This document shows positions 1 through 8,350 of a stretch of 64,000 bases of DNA, piece by piece. Position 1 is the stretch's first letter, and every line of letters starts with the position of its first letter. Origin of the DNA: Rhodococcoides fascians A44A (GTDB lineage: Bacteria > Actinomycetota > Actinomycetes > Mycobacteriales > Mycobacteriaceae); NCBI RefSeq assembly GCF_000760735.1, contig NZ_JMEX01000008.1:1033454-1097453 (forward strand). The letters are read 5' to 3'. Made by a program: the position numbers and the translations under genes. The notes beneath the pieces are model-generated. The model saw only the letters and a program-made list of their open reading frames with translations, searched no databases and was not told the DNA's origin.

Positions 1-326
1 CCGAGGAATACATTGGCCACCGCATCGAGCGCGGGCACCATCGTCAGTTCCTGGTAGACGGCCGCAAGACCGAGTTGGCGTACTTCCCGGGGGTTGCCAC
101 CGTGCAGTTCGGTGCCGAACACCGTGATGGAACCCGAACTGGCTTCCACACGGCCGCTGATCATGCCGAGGAGCGTGGACTTGCCTGCGCCGTTCTCCCC
201 CACCAGAGCGTGCACACTGCCTGCTTCGATCTGCACCGTCGCCGACTTCACTGCGCGATTGGCGCCGTAGGTCTTGCTCACCTCGATGCAGTCGATCGCG
301 GTCGACCGCGTTTCGTTCACAGTCAT
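1..326 (-). CDS. Sugar-type ABC importer ATP-binding protein (N-terminal part, cut by window edge)
   Basis: The gene starts with ATG at 326 and runs leftward out of the window, so only about 108 residues are visible. They contain a Walker A motif (GENGAGKST) and a Q-loop (VYQELTMVPALDAVANVFLG). That Q-loop wording is typical of the first nucleotide-binding domain of ribose/xylose-type ABC ATPases (RbsA/MglA class), which normally carry two fused ATPase domains over about 500 residues. It lies 9 nt after a substrate-binding lipoprotein gene on the same strand, so both should serve one importer, with the permease expected further left. Substrate is unknown; the operon context suggests an amide, imide or aminosugar-like compound rather than a plain sugar. 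Confidence 0.85.
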   Translation of the reverse strand, partial: MTVNETRSTAIDCIEVSKTYGANRAVKSATVQIEAGSVHALVGENGAGKSTLLGMISGRVEASSGSITVFGTELHGGNPREVRQLGLAAVYQELTMVPALDAVANVFL

Positions 327-335
327 CTCGCGCCT

Positions 336-1364
336 CTAGTACTCGGCCGTGAAGTCGGCGACGTTGCTGCGCTCGGCGAACGGTGTACCGGGGAGGGAGT
401 CCGACGTGGACAGATCGACGAACCGCGCGGTGTCGCGCTTCTCGACGGTGTCGGCGAGTCCCTGGATCGCCATGCGGGTCTCGAGACGCGGAAGCATCAT
501 CACGCTGCTGGTGATGGCACCGGAAGAGACGTTGTCGAGCGCCCACTGATCGCCACCGAAGTCGTACACCGAGACATCGCGGCCTGCGGTCGCCTGCACG
601 ACCCCACGCGTCATGCCGGAGAAGTTCGACATCACGACGTCGAGATCAGGGTTGGCCTGCAGAATCGTCTGTGCGGCTTGGAAACCCTTGGGAGTGGTGT
701 AGTCGGTGGTCTGCTTGGCGACGACCTGGTACCGGCCGTCACCGTCGAACGCCTGTGCTGCATCGAAGAAGCACAGCGTGTTCGCGTTGAGGTCGGGTCC
801 GGAGATCAGCGCGATCTTGGCGCCGTCGGGATGGTCGGCTTTGACCTTCTCCACCCATGCTTCGTAGACGTCGAGGGTCTGCCCGCCTACGTAGTTGACG
901 GTGCCGGGCTCCCAGGTCTCCTCGCCACTGTTGGTGGCGCGGCCGCAGATGGGGAGGTTGAACACCGAGACGATGATGTTCTTTTCGGGTGCCTGCTGAG
1001 TCAGCATGTTGCACACGAGGTTTCCGTCGTTCGGCTCGACAGCGAACGCGTTGTACTTTCCGCTCGTGATCGCATTCTGCATCTGATCGAACTGAGTCTG
1101 AGCGTTGAACTGTCCGTCGAAGACATCGAGTTCGGCGCCGAGTTCGTCGGCTGTCTTCTTCGCCTCGTCGATGGAGGCCTGCAGGTAGGCGTTGCTCGCT
1201 CCGGCGGAGAAGTACGCGATCTTCAGATCGGATGCCGAGTCGACGGTGGGAACTGTCTGCTCGCGCCCTTCGCCGGAGGAGTCGGCGACTGCGTCGACCG
1301 AACAGGCGGGCAATACGGTGAGCACTGCTGCCGCGGCTGCGATGCTCATGGTGCGAAGCTTCAT
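336..1364 (-). CDS. Periplasmic-binding lipoprotein of a sugar-type ABC importer
   Basis: This is a 342-residue solute-binding protein. The ATG at 1364 gives a clean lipoprotein signal: basic MKLR, an Ala-rich hydrophobic core and a lipobox LPAC with Cys21 as the lipidation site. The mature part has the periplasmic-binding-protein (Peripla_BP_4/ribose type) pattern, starting with DLKIAYFSAGASNAYLQASID and followed by a VEPNDGNLV-like ligand loop. It would capture substrate outside the membrane for the ATPase encoded 9 nt downstream. It follows the deacetylase-like gene by 28 nt and belongs to the operon that starts near 4626. The substrate cannot be read from the sequence. Confidence 0.88.
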   Translation of the reverse strand: MKLRTMSIAAAAAVLTVLPACSVDAVADSSGEGREQTVPTVDSASDLKIAYFSAGASNAYLQASIDEAKKTADELGAELDVFDGQFNAQTQFDQMQNAITSGKYNAFAVEPNDGNLVCNMLTQQAPEKNIIVSVFNLPICGRATNSGEETWEPGTVNYVGGQTLDVYEAWVEKVKADHPDGAKIALISGPDLNANTLCFFDAAQAFDGDGRYQVVAKQTTDYTTPKGFQAAQTILQANPDLDVVMSNFSGMTRGVVQATAGRDVSVYDFGGDQWALDNVSSGAITSSVMMLPRLETRMAIQGLADTVEKRDTARFVDLSTSDSLPGTPFAERSNVADFTAEY

Positions 1365-1392
1365 GATGGTCCTTTGAGTTTGGAAGGGGCGT

Positions 1393-2235
1393 TCAGTTCT
1401 CGGTCCACGTGTCGTAGATGTCGCTGAGGGACGCGAACCAGACGCCGTCGTGACCGGACATGTAGTCGAGGAGCTTCTCGAACATGACGATGTGGTGCGC
1501 GCGAGCAATGGTCTGCGGATGCACCGTCAGGGCCATGACTCCGCCTGGGACGTTGTCGTAGCAGTAGTCGAAGTGGTCCTTCCAGCGCTCGTACATCGAC
1601 GCTGTCGACTCGAAGCCCTGGTTGACGCCGGGGATGTACTCGGCCGCGGGGAAGTCGTCGAGGAACCAGGACACGGGGAACTCGAGAATCGGTGACGGGG
1701 CGCCGAGGACGCTTCCCTCTTCCCAGCGCACCTCCACCGGACGCGGATGGTACGGCTCGAAATCGCGGCCCATGAGCGAGGAGTCCCATTCGAAACCGTG
1801 CTCTTCGAGGATCGACATGGTGTGCTCGGTGAAGTCCCAAGCCGGCGAACGGTATCCGCGCGGGCGCTTTCCGACGTACTTCTCGTGCAGCTTCAGGGTC
1901 TTGTCCATCAGGTGCCGTTCGGTGTCGAGATCGAGCGACGGCACCGACTCGTGGTAGCACCCGTGAGCAGCGACTTCCTGTCCTGCGTCGACGATGCTCT
2001 GGAAGGCGTCGGGGAACGTCTCCATGGAATGTGTGGGGGTGCACCAGGTTCCGGCGATCTTGTAACGATCGAACAGTGAGAGCATCCGCGGCACACCGAC
2101 CTCGGCGCAGAACTCACCGCGGGAGAGGTAGCTGGGGCTGGTCTTGCCGAACGTTCCCATCCAGACACTGTGTGCGTCGAAATCGCAGCCGATGTTGACG
2201 GCGATCTTCTTACCTTCGGGCAGGTTCAGAGGCAT
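1393..2235 (-). CDS. Polysaccharide-deacetylase-fold hydrolase, possibly a cyclic imidase (PuuE/HpPgdA-like)
   Basis: This 280-residue protein has the NodB-type metal-hydrolase pattern: an early acidic motif (CDFD, residues 17-20) and a metal-binding HGCYH (His91/His95). There is no signal peptide, so it is cytoplasmic. That argues against cell-wall deacetylation and for the PuuE/HpPgdA branch, whose members open small cyclic ureides and imides (allantoin, succinimide-like). The gene 15 nt upstream in the operon is a nitrilase-family amidase, which could hydrolyse the half-amide made by an imidase. Family placement is firm. The substrate is inference; a small N-acetyl substrate is the main alternative. 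Confidence 0.75.
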   Translation of the reverse strand: MPLNLPEGKKIAVNIGCDFDAHSVWMGTFGKTSPSYLSRGEFCAEVGVPRMLSLFDRYKIAGTWCTPTHSMETFPDAFQSIVDAGQEVAAHGCYHESVPSLDLDTERHLMDKTLKLHEKYVGKRPRGYRSPAWDFTEHTMSILEEHGFEWDSSLMGRDFEPYHPRPVEVRWEEGSVLGAPSPILEFPVSWFLDDFPAAEYIPGVNQGFESTASMYERWKDHFDYCYDNVPGGVMALTVHPQTIARAHHIVMFEKLLDYMSGHDGVWFASLSDIYDTWTEN

Positions 2236-2250
2236 TTGTCGAGGTCTCCT

Positions 2251-3129
2251 TCATTCGGGGAGTAGGTCTGCGGAAAATGTGCGATACAGCGGATTTCGGC
2301 GCTGCCGATCGAAGAACGTCGTCGCCGCTCCCGTCTTTCGGTTCTCCGCAAGCAGGTCCAGGTCCAACGTGGCCGTGATGACGTCCTCGACGTTCGTCCG
2401 GGCCTCGGCCACCACACCGTCAGCGGGGAAGTCCAGATCACACGGGCTCAGGATCGATGCCCTCGCCCAGCCCGGTGACAGTGGTGCTCCGGCGAAACCT
2501 GCGATCGGTGCGTGTACTGCGTAGACCTGGTTCTCGATGCATCTCGCTGACGCGGTGTGCCGGACGCGATAGAAGCCGGCCTCGGTGAACGTGTACGACG
2601 GCATCAGCAGAAGTTCGGCTCCGCGCCGTGACAGAACCGTGCTGACCTCAGGTATCTCGGCCTCGTAGCAGACCGCGATTCCGACGGTGACGTTGCCGAG
2701 ATCGATCGGATCGAGTCGGTTTCCTTCACCCGTTCCCCAGTCGGCCTCGGCCGGGAAGATGTGAGTCTTCTCGTGCCGGTATTCGGTGCCGTCCGGAGTG
2801 AACAGAAAGGCCGTGTTCAGCAGCCCCTCCTCGGTGCGCACGAGGTGTGTGCCGGCGAGGATGTTCTGACCACGAGTGCGGGCGAGGTCCGCGAACAACG
2901 CGCGGTAGTCGTCGGTGTACTCCGAGATACGTCCGAGTTCGGAGATCGGATCGGACTGCCACCCGGGCTTGACGGTGAACAGCGGCTCGGTGACGAGCTC
3001 CGGGAACACGACGATGTCGCTACCGTCCGTCTGCTCTGTGAGCCCTCGGACCTGTGCGGCGAAGGCGTCGAAACCGTCGAGCTCGCGCATTTCGAATTGC
3101 ACCGCGGAAACGGTGACTGTCCTGCTCAT
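2251..3129 (-). CDS. Carbon-nitrogen hydrolase (nitrilase superfamily amidase)
   Basis: The 292-residue product carries the nitrilase-superfamily triad: Glu44 (FPELVTEP), Lys121 (HEKTHIFP) and Cys154 (VAVCYEAEIPE). An amidase or carbamoylase hydrolysing a C-N bond to acid plus ammonia is more likely than a true nitrilase, judging by the general family pattern. ATG at 3129 is chosen because MSRTVTVSAVQ is the canonical first beta strand; longer upstream frames add unrelated residues. It lies 25 nt after the second SDR and 15 nt before the deacetylase-fold gene, in the same operon. A half-amidase acting after the imidase-like neighbour is an attractive but unproven role. Confidence 0.85.
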   Translation of the reverse strand: MSRTVTVSAVQFEMRELDGFDAFAAQVRGLTEQTDGSDIVVFPELVTEPLFTVKPGWQSDPISELGRISEYTDDYRALFADLARTRGQNILAGTHLVRTEEGLLNTAFLFTPDGTEYRHEKTHIFPAEADWGTGEGNRLDPIDLGNVTVGIAVCYEAEIPEVSTVLSRRGAELLLMPSYTFTEAGFYRVRHTASARCIENQVYAVHAPIAGFAGAPLSPGWARASILSPCDLDFPADGVVAEARTNVEDVITATLDLDLLAENRKTGAATTFFDRQRRNPLYRTFSADLLPE

Positions 3130-3154
3130 AATGAATCTCTTTCTCGTTCGGGCT

Positions 3155-3874
3155 CTAGCGAGCGAGCAGGCCGCCGTCGATGACCAGATCGGTTCCGGTG
3201 ACGTAGGAGGACTCGTCGCTGGCGAGATAGACACAGCCATAGGCAATTTCGCTCGGTTCCGCGCCCCGTCCCATCGGCGTTCCACCGATGACGCGTGCGT
3301 TGATCTCCGGATCCTGAGCTTCGGCGAGAGGCGTTCGAATCCACCCGGGCACGATCGAGTTCACTCGAATTCCCTGCTGCGCATATGTGATTGCCGCATT
3401 TCGGGTCATGGACCGTACGGCTCCCTTGGCAGCCTGGTACGCCGCGACGCCGACGCCACCGACAACCCCCCATGCCGAGGACAGGTTGATGATCGAGCCT
3501 GCGCCTGCCGCGAGCATGGACGGAACGACCGCGCGCATACCGAGCCACACACCGGTCTGATCGACGCCGATGACTCGGTCCCACTCGTCGACATCGATCT
3601 CCTCGATGCCGGAGTATGCGATGACGCCTGCGTTGTTGACCAGTACGTCGATGCTGCCGTGCTCGGCGAGGATGGCCTCGACTGCGCGCTGCCAGGCCGC
3701 CTCCTGCGAGACGTCGAGGGCGATGGAGTGGGCACCGTCGATCCGTTCGAAACTGTCGGTCAGGTCGGCCGCGTAGACAGTGGCACCTTCGGCCACGAAC
3801 GCTTCGGCCGTCGCGCGTCCGATTCCCTGTTGCGCGCCGGTGACCAGCGCGACCTTGCCGTGCAACCTGTTCAT
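3155..3874 (-). CDS. Short-chain dehydrogenase/reductase (second of a sister pair)
   Basis: This 239-residue classical SDR has the NAD(P)-binding motif TGAQQGIG near residue 13, NNAG, and the catalytic Tyr/Lys in YQAAK; the C-terminus VTGTDLVIDGG is typical. An Asp (AADLTD) after the second beta strand favours NAD(H). It is closely similar along its whole length to the SDR encoded just upstream (NQTGV/DQTGV, GWIRTP/GWIKTP, VYLAS shared), so the two look like a tandem duplication. The gap to the upstream SDR is 32 nt and to the amidase 25 nt. Probable role: oxidation or reduction of a hydroxy/keto intermediate of the operon's pathway. Confidence 0.85.
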   Translation of the reverse strand: MNRLHGKVALVTGAQQGIGRATAEAFVAEGATVYAADLTDSFERIDGAHSIALDVSQEAAWQRAVEAILAEHGSIDVLVNNAGVIAYSGIEEIDVDEWDRVIGVDQTGVWLGMRAVVPSMLAAGAGSIINLSSAWGVVGGVGVAAYQAAKGAVRSMTRNAAITYAQQGIRVNSIVPGWIRTPLAEAQDPEINARVIGGTPMGRGAEPSEIAYGCVYLASDESSYVTGTDLVIDGGLLAR

Positions 3875-3906
3875 GGTGGAGCGTTCGCTTTCTCGGGTAG
3901 GGGCGC

Positions 3907-4626
3907 TCATTGCGCGAGGTATCCGCCGTCGATAGGCAGTTCGACGCCGGTGACGAAGGCTGATTCGCGCGACGCGAGATAGACGGCGCCCCAGGCGACA
4001 TCCTCGGGATCTGCACCGTGTCCGAGCGGTGTGGCGTCGAGGTAGCGAGCGTTGAGTTCGTCGGTCTGCCCGACGGTCATCGGCGTCTTGATCCAGCCGG
4101 GAAGAATCACGTTGGCGCGGATCCCGTCGCGGGCGTAGCTCACGGCCGCGTTCTTGGTCATGGTGATCACCGCGCCCTTGGTGGCGTGGTAGGCCGCGAC
4201 ACCGGGCACAGCTGTCGATCCACAGATCGAGGACACGTTCACGATCGACCCTGCGCCGTTGGCGCGCATCGCCGGAATGACGGACTGCATACCGAACAGC
4301 ACGCCGGTCTGGTTGATAGCGACGATGCGTTGCCACTCGTCGACGGGTGTCTCCACGATGTCGTGGTAGCCGGCGACGCCCGCATTGTTGACGAGTACGT
4401 CGACCTTGCCGTGGGCGGCCAGCACGTCCTCCAACAGTGCCGACCACTGGCCTCTGTCGGTCACGTCGTGCTGACGGATCGCAACCGCACTGTCCCTGGT
4501 CAGGCCTTGGACGTCGGTCGCGACGACGGTTGCGCCCTCCAAGGCGAAACGCTCGGCGATACCCAACCCGATACCGCCCGCCGCACCGGTCACGATGGCC
4601 ACTGATCCGGACAGACGTCCCATCAT
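3907..4626 (-). CDS. Short-chain dehydrogenase/reductase (first of a sister pair)
   Basis: A 239-residue SDR with TGAAGGIGLG, NNAG, and the YHATK active site, ending VTGVELPIDGGYLAQ. It begins with two consecutive ATG codons (4626 and 4623) directly after an AGAAGGAGG ribosome-binding site; the second ATG has the more normal spacing and would give 238 residues. It is the first gene of the operon that continues through the second SDR, amidase, deacetylase-fold hydrolase and ABC importer. Asp40-type acidic residue (ATDVQG) again points to NAD(H). Substrate unknown; its sister gene follows after 32 nt. Confidence 0.85.
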   Translation of the reverse strand: MMGRLSGSVAIVTGAAGGIGLGIAERFALEGATVVATDVQGLTRDSAVAIRQHDVTDRGQWSALLEDVLAAHGKVDVLVNNAGVAGYHDIVETPVDEWQRIVAINQTGVLFGMQSVIPAMRANGAGSIVNVSSICGSTAVPGVAAYHATKGAVITMTKNAAVSYARDGIRANVILPGWIKTPMTVGQTDELNARYLDATPLGHGADPEDVAWGAVYLASRESAFVTGVELPIDGGYLAQ

Positions 4627-4779
4627 GCCTCCTTCTGCTTGCCTCACCGAGATCGGTGATGCGCATCCGATTGATGCGATGGCTGAACAGTAGGAACTAC
4701 TCGGCAGTGGGCACGTCCGTAGATTTACGTATGCGGGACGCTGGGAGGATTAGTTTTCACGGGCGTAACAGAAGACACC
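4627..4779 (-). promoter_or_regulatory. Intergenic region before the SDR-amidase-importer operon
   Basis: These 153 nt separate the end of the E3 gene from the first SDR on the same strand and should hold the promoter of the downstream operon. A 10-bp palindrome GATGCGCATC sits at 4658-4667, with a second GATGCG at 4674. It could be a regulator site, but it is short enough to arise by chance. I could not identify a convincing -35/-10 pair. Confidence 0.25.
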
Positions 4780-6120
4780 TCAGTGGGAATGCAGCGGCTT
4801 CCCCGCCAGTGCGAGGTGAGCTTCGCCGAAGGCCTCGGACTGCGTTGGGTGAGCGTGGATCAGGTGCGCGACTTCCTCGGGGTATGCGCCCCAGTTGACG
4901 ACCAACTGCGCCTCACCGATCAGTTCGCCCACGCGTGCGCCGACCATGTGAATGCCGACGATGGAGCCCCCGGCCCGCACCAGCTTGACCCCGCCCGACG
5001 CGCCGAGGATCTGACTCTTGCCGTTGCCGGCGAGGTCGTAGACGACGGAATCCGCAGAACCGTGACGCTCGATCGCCTGCGCTTCCGTCAGTCCGACGGA
5101 CGCGATTTCGGGGTTCGAGTACGTGACCCGGGGGATGTTCTCGTCGGGGACTGCGGTGGGCTTCAGACCCGCGATGTGCTCGGCGACGAAGATGCCATGC
5201 TGAAATCCTCTGTGCGCCAGCTGTGGTCCGCGCACGATGTCACCGACGGCGTAGACGCCGTCGTCCGAGGTCATCAGGTTGCCGTCGACGCCGACGAATC
5301 CCGAATCCATCGAGACGCCGCCGAGGTCGGACGTAGTGGGCCCGCGCCCGACCGCGACCAACAGAACATCGGCATCGAGCGTCTCCCCGGAGTCGAGGGT
5401 CACCGTCACACCGTCGGGGGTTTCCTTGACGCCGGTGAACGGCGACGTTGTCCGTGCGACGATGCCGCGTTTTTTGAAGGCGCGGGTGAGCTGTTTGGAC
5501 GCCCACTCGTCCTCGGCTGCAACCAATCGGGGCAGTGCTTCGACGATGGTCACCTCGACACCGAACGATGCCCACACACTGGCGAATTCGACGCCGATGA
5601 CTCCCCCGCCCAGCACGATGGCCCGCTTCGGGACGTAGTCGAGGGTCAACGCCTGGTCGCTGGTCAGCACTCGCGGCCCGAGTTCGATTCCGGGGAGCAC
5701 CTTCGCGTACGACCCAGTCGCGAGGACAACCGATGATCCGGTGATCCTGCGGCCGTCCACGTCGACGGTCTTGTTTCCGACGTATTTACCTGTACCGCTG
5801 ACGAATTCGATTTTGTGAGCCTTGACGAGGCCCTGCAAGCCCTTGTACAGCTTGGAGACCACGCCGTCCTTGTACGCGTGGACGCCGCCGATGTCGATAC
5901 CCTCGAAGTTCGCACGAACCCCCACCGACGAGCTCTCCCGGGCGGTGTCCGCCACCTCCGCCGCGTGCAGGAGGGCTTTGGTCGGGATGCACCCGCGGTG
6001 CAGGCAGGTTCCTCCGACCTTGTCCTTCTCCACCAGGGTGACCGAAAGTCCCAGTTGCGCAGCACGAAATGCAGCTGCGTACCCGCCCGATCCGCCTCCG
6101 AGGACGACGACGTCGCTCAT
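4780..6120 (-). CDS. lpdA: Dihydrolipoamide dehydrogenase (E3)
   Basis: This 446-residue flavoprotein reoxidises the lipoyl groups of the E2 core with NAD+. It shows the FAD motif GGGSGGYAAA at residues 8-17, the redox-active disulfide CLHRGC (Cys39/Cys44), an NAD-binding VLGGGVIGVEFAS segment, and the C-terminal catalytic pair His424/Glu429 in HPTQSE. Length is slightly under the usual 460-470. Its ATG overlaps the E2 stop by 4 nt (ATGA), making it the last gene of the E1alpha-E1beta-E2-E3 operon. The assignment is secure; which 2-oxoacid complex it serves follows from the neighbours. Confidence 0.95.
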   Translation of the reverse strand: MSDVVVLGGGSGGYAAAFRAAQLGLSVTLVEKDKVGGTCLHRGCIPTKALLHAAEVADTARESSSVGVRANFEGIDIGGVHAYKDGVVSKLYKGLQGLVKAHKIEFVSGTGKYVGNKTVDVDGRRITGSSVVLATGSYAKVLPGIELGPRVLTSDQALTLDYVPKRAIVLGGGVIGVEFASVWASFGVEVTIVEALPRLVAAEDEWASKQLTRAFKKRGIVARTTSPFTGVKETPDGVTVTLDSGETLDADVLLVAVGRGPTTSDLGGVSMDSGFVGVDGNLMTSDDGVYAVGDIVRGPQLAHRGFQHGIFVAEHIAGLKPTAVPDENIPRVTYSNPEIASVGLTEAQAIERHGSADSVVYDLAGNGKSQILGASGGVKLVRAGGSIVGIHMVGARVGELIGEAQLVVNWGAYPEEVAHLIHAHPTQSEAFGEAHLALAGKPLHSH

Positions 6121-7352
6121 GCCAACGCCACCAGGTTCATCGGGTCGGCGAGGATCGACGCGATGTCGGCCAGGAATCTCGATCCTTGCTCACCGTCGAC
6201 CAGACGGTGATCGAACGACAGGCTCAGCGTCGTGACCGAGCGCAGAGCGATCTCTCCCTCGAACTCCCACGGCTGACGACGGATCGCGCCGAAGCAGAGG
6301 ATCGCTGCCTCCCCTGGGTTGAGGATCGGGGTCCCCGAATCCACACCGAAGACACCGACATTGGTGATCGTGATGGTGCCGTCGGCGAGGTCGGCCTGGC
6401 CGGTCTTGCCTTCCTTGGCCGTCACGGTCAGTTGGGTCAGCGCGTGCGCGAGGTCTTTCAGACCGAGGGTGTGTGCGTCCTTGATGTTCGGCACCATCAG
6501 GCCTCTGGGCGTCGCCGCAGCGATTCCGAGGTTGACGTAGTTCTTGGTGACGATTTCTTGGTCCTGCTCGTCCCATTCCGAGTTCAGGCTCGGATTGGAG
6601 CGCAGAGCCACCAGGAGTGCCTTGGCGACGAGAGCGAGCGGGGTGAGCTTGATGTCGCGGAAGTGCTTGGTGGCGCGCAGTTTCTCCAGCAGTTCCACCG
6701 ACGGGGTCACGTCGACGGTGATGAACTCGGTGACGTGTGGCGCGGTGAAGGCGCTCGACACCATGGCTGCCGCGGTGTGTTTGCGAACTCCCTTGATGGG
6801 AGTGCGGGTTTCGTTCTTGCCCGTACCTGCGACCGGGACGGTGCCGCGTTCGGTGTACGCCGCCAGGTCGTCCCGGGTCACCTCGCCGTGTGTACCGGTG
6901 GCCGGTACGTCCGCGAGGTCGACGCCGCGCTGCTTGGCGACGAATCGGACCGGTGGGGACGCCAGCGGTCTGCCGTTCGTGGGGGGCGGCGACGCCGGGG
7001 GCGACGGGCGACGATTGCCTCGTCGGCTCGCGCCCTCACCGGCTACGCCGTACCCGACGAGGACGGGGACGCGTTCTTCCTTCTCGGCGGGCTCTTCGAC
7101 TGAGATCTCGGCCGAGCCGTCGGTTATGTCGATGATGACGTTGCCCACCTGGACGGTCGAGCCTTCCTCGGCGTGCAGCGCCGTGACGGTCCCGGCGAAC
7201 GGCGATGGGAGCTCGACGGACGCCTTGGCGGTTTCCACCTCGGCTATCACCTGGTTGAGTTCGACGGTGTCACCGACCTCGACCGACCAGCTGATCAGTT
7301 CGGCCTCGGTGAGTCCTTCTCCGAGGTCGGGTAGGCGAAAGCTGTTCGTCAT
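6117..7352 (-). CDS. bkdC: Branched-chain 2-oxoacid dehydrogenase E2 (lipoamide acyltransferase)
   Basis: The 411-residue protein has a single N-terminal lipoyl domain (lipoylated Lys43 in ETAKAS), a peripheral-subunit-binding domain around PVRFVAKQRGVDL...GEVTRDDL, linkers rich in Pro/Gly/Arg, and a C-terminal acyltransferase domain with the catalytic DHRLVDG (His382, Asp386). It transfers the acyl group from E1-bound thiamine to CoA. The start at 7352 (MTNSFRLPDLGEG) matches the family and overlaps the E1beta stop by 4 nt. One lipoyl domain and the heterotetrameric E1 next door favour a branched-chain type over the three-domain pyruvate E2 of actinobacteria. Confidence 0.92.
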   Translation of the reverse strand: MTNSFRLPDLGEGLTEAELISWSVEVGDTVELNQVIAEVETAKASVELPSPFAGTVTALHAEEGSTVQVGNVIIDITDGSAEISVEEPAEKEERVPVLVGYGVAGEGASRRGNRRPSPPASPPPTNGRPLASPPVRFVAKQRGVDLADVPATGTHGEVTRDDLAAYTERGTVPVAGTGKNETRTPIKGVRKHTAAAMVSSAFTAPHVTEFITVDVTPSVELLEKLRATKHFRDIKLTPLALVAKALLVALRSNPSLNSEWDEQDQEIVTKNYVNLGIAAATPRGLMVPNIKDAHTLGLKDLAHALTQLTVTAKEGKTGQADLADGTITITNVGVFGVDSGTPILNPGEAAILCFGAIRRQPWEFEGEIALRSVTTLSLSFDHRLVDGEQGSRFLADIASILADPMNLVALA

Positions 7353-8350
7353 GCCGGGAACGTCCTGTCCACTGCGTCGAGGATCCGGTCGGCGTCGGGG
7401 AGGAAGAACTCCTCGAGCTTCGCCGCCGGGTACGGGGTGGAGAATCCACCGACGCGTTGGATGGGCGCTTCCAGACTGTAGAAGCACTGATCCTGTACTC
7501 GTGCGGCGATTTCTGCGCCGATACCCATGAACGTCGCTGCCTCGTGGGTGATGACGAGCCTGCCGGTCTTGCGGACCGATTTCGCGATGGTGTCCATGTC
7601 CAGTGGCGAGAGCGAACGCAGATCGATCACCTCGAGCGACCGACCCTCGCCCGCAGCGACATCCGCTGCTTGGAGGGCGGTGACGACCAGTGGGCCGTAC
7701 GCGATGATCGTCGCGTCCGTGCCCTCACGGACAACCCGAGCTCGGTGCAGCGGGTACGCATCGTCGATCGGCGCAGTGACGTCGACCTCGCCCTTCTGCC
7801 AGTAGCGTCGCTTGGGCTCGAAGAACAGAACCGGGTCGTCCGACGCAATGGCCTGGCGCAGCATGACGTTGGCGTCGGCGGCATTGCTGCAGCTGACGAC
7901 GCGTAGGCCGGCTGTTTGCGCGAAGTAGCCTTCCGGGGATTCGGAGTGATGTTCGACGGCACCGATTCCGCCGCCGTACGGCACTCGGATGGTCAGGGGC
8001 ATCGTGACGTTGCCACCGGTGCGGTAGTGCAGCTTGGCCACCTGCGAGACGATCTGATCGAACGCCGGGTAGATGAAGCCGTCGAACTGGATTTCGACGA
8101 CCGGCCGGTATCCGCGGAAGGCGAGTCCGACTGCGGTGCCCATGATTCCGGACTCGGCCAGTGGAGTGTCGATGACGCGGTTGGGCCCGAAGTCCTTCTG
8201 CAGGCCGTCGGTGATGCGGAAGACCCCGCCGAGTTTGCCGATGTCTTCGCCGAGCAGCACTACTTTGGGGTCGTCTTCCATCGCCCGACGCAAGCCTGCG
8301 TTCAGCGCTTTACCGAGCGGAAGCTGCGGGGCGGCAAGTGTCGCGGTCAT
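7349..8350 (-). CDS. bkdB: 2-Oxoacid dehydrogenase E1 component, beta subunit
   Basis: A 333-residue transketolase-type subunit whose N-terminal LGEDIGKLGGVFRITDGLQ, then IDTPLAESGIMGTAVGLAFRGYRPVVEIQF, is diagnostic for E1beta of branched-chain/pyruvate complexes. The C-terminal domain contains the SLEAPIQRVGG and PYPAAKLEEFFLPD patterns. It pairs with the alpha subunit to decarboxylate the 2-oxoacid. ATG at 8350 overlaps the alpha stop by 4 nt and its own stop overlaps E2 by 4 nt, implying strict co-translation. Substrate preference (branched-chain versus another 2-oxoacid) is inferred from family resemblance. Confidence 0.92.
   Translation of the reverse strand: MTATLAAPQLPLGKALNAGLRRAMEDDPKVVLLGEDIGKLGGVFRITDGLQKDFGPNRVIDTPLAESGIMGTAVGLAFRGYRPVVEIQFDGFIYPAFDQIVSQVAKLHYRTGGNVTMPLTIRVPYGGGIGAVEHHSESPEGYFAQTAGLRVVSCSNAADANVMLRQAIASDDPVLFFEPKRRYWQKGEVDVTAPIDDAYPLHRARVVREGTDATIIAYGPLVVTALQAADVAAGEGRSLEVIDLRSLSPLDMDTIAKSVRKTGRLVITHEAATFMGIGAEIAARVQDQCFYSLEAPIQRVGGFSTPYPAAKLEEFFLPDADRILDAVDRTFPA

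Noticed and set aside
75..1427. A 450-codon plus-strand open frame opposite the importer genes
   Set aside because: It is antisense to a clear binding-protein gene and ATPase gene; its translation has no domain pattern and Arg/Asp/His-rich composition typical of antisense GC-rich DNA.
4658..4667. GATGCGCATC palindrome before the SDR operon as a firm operator
   Set aside because: A 10-bp palindrome is expected by chance in 64 kb of high-GC DNA; kept only as a remark on the intergenic region.
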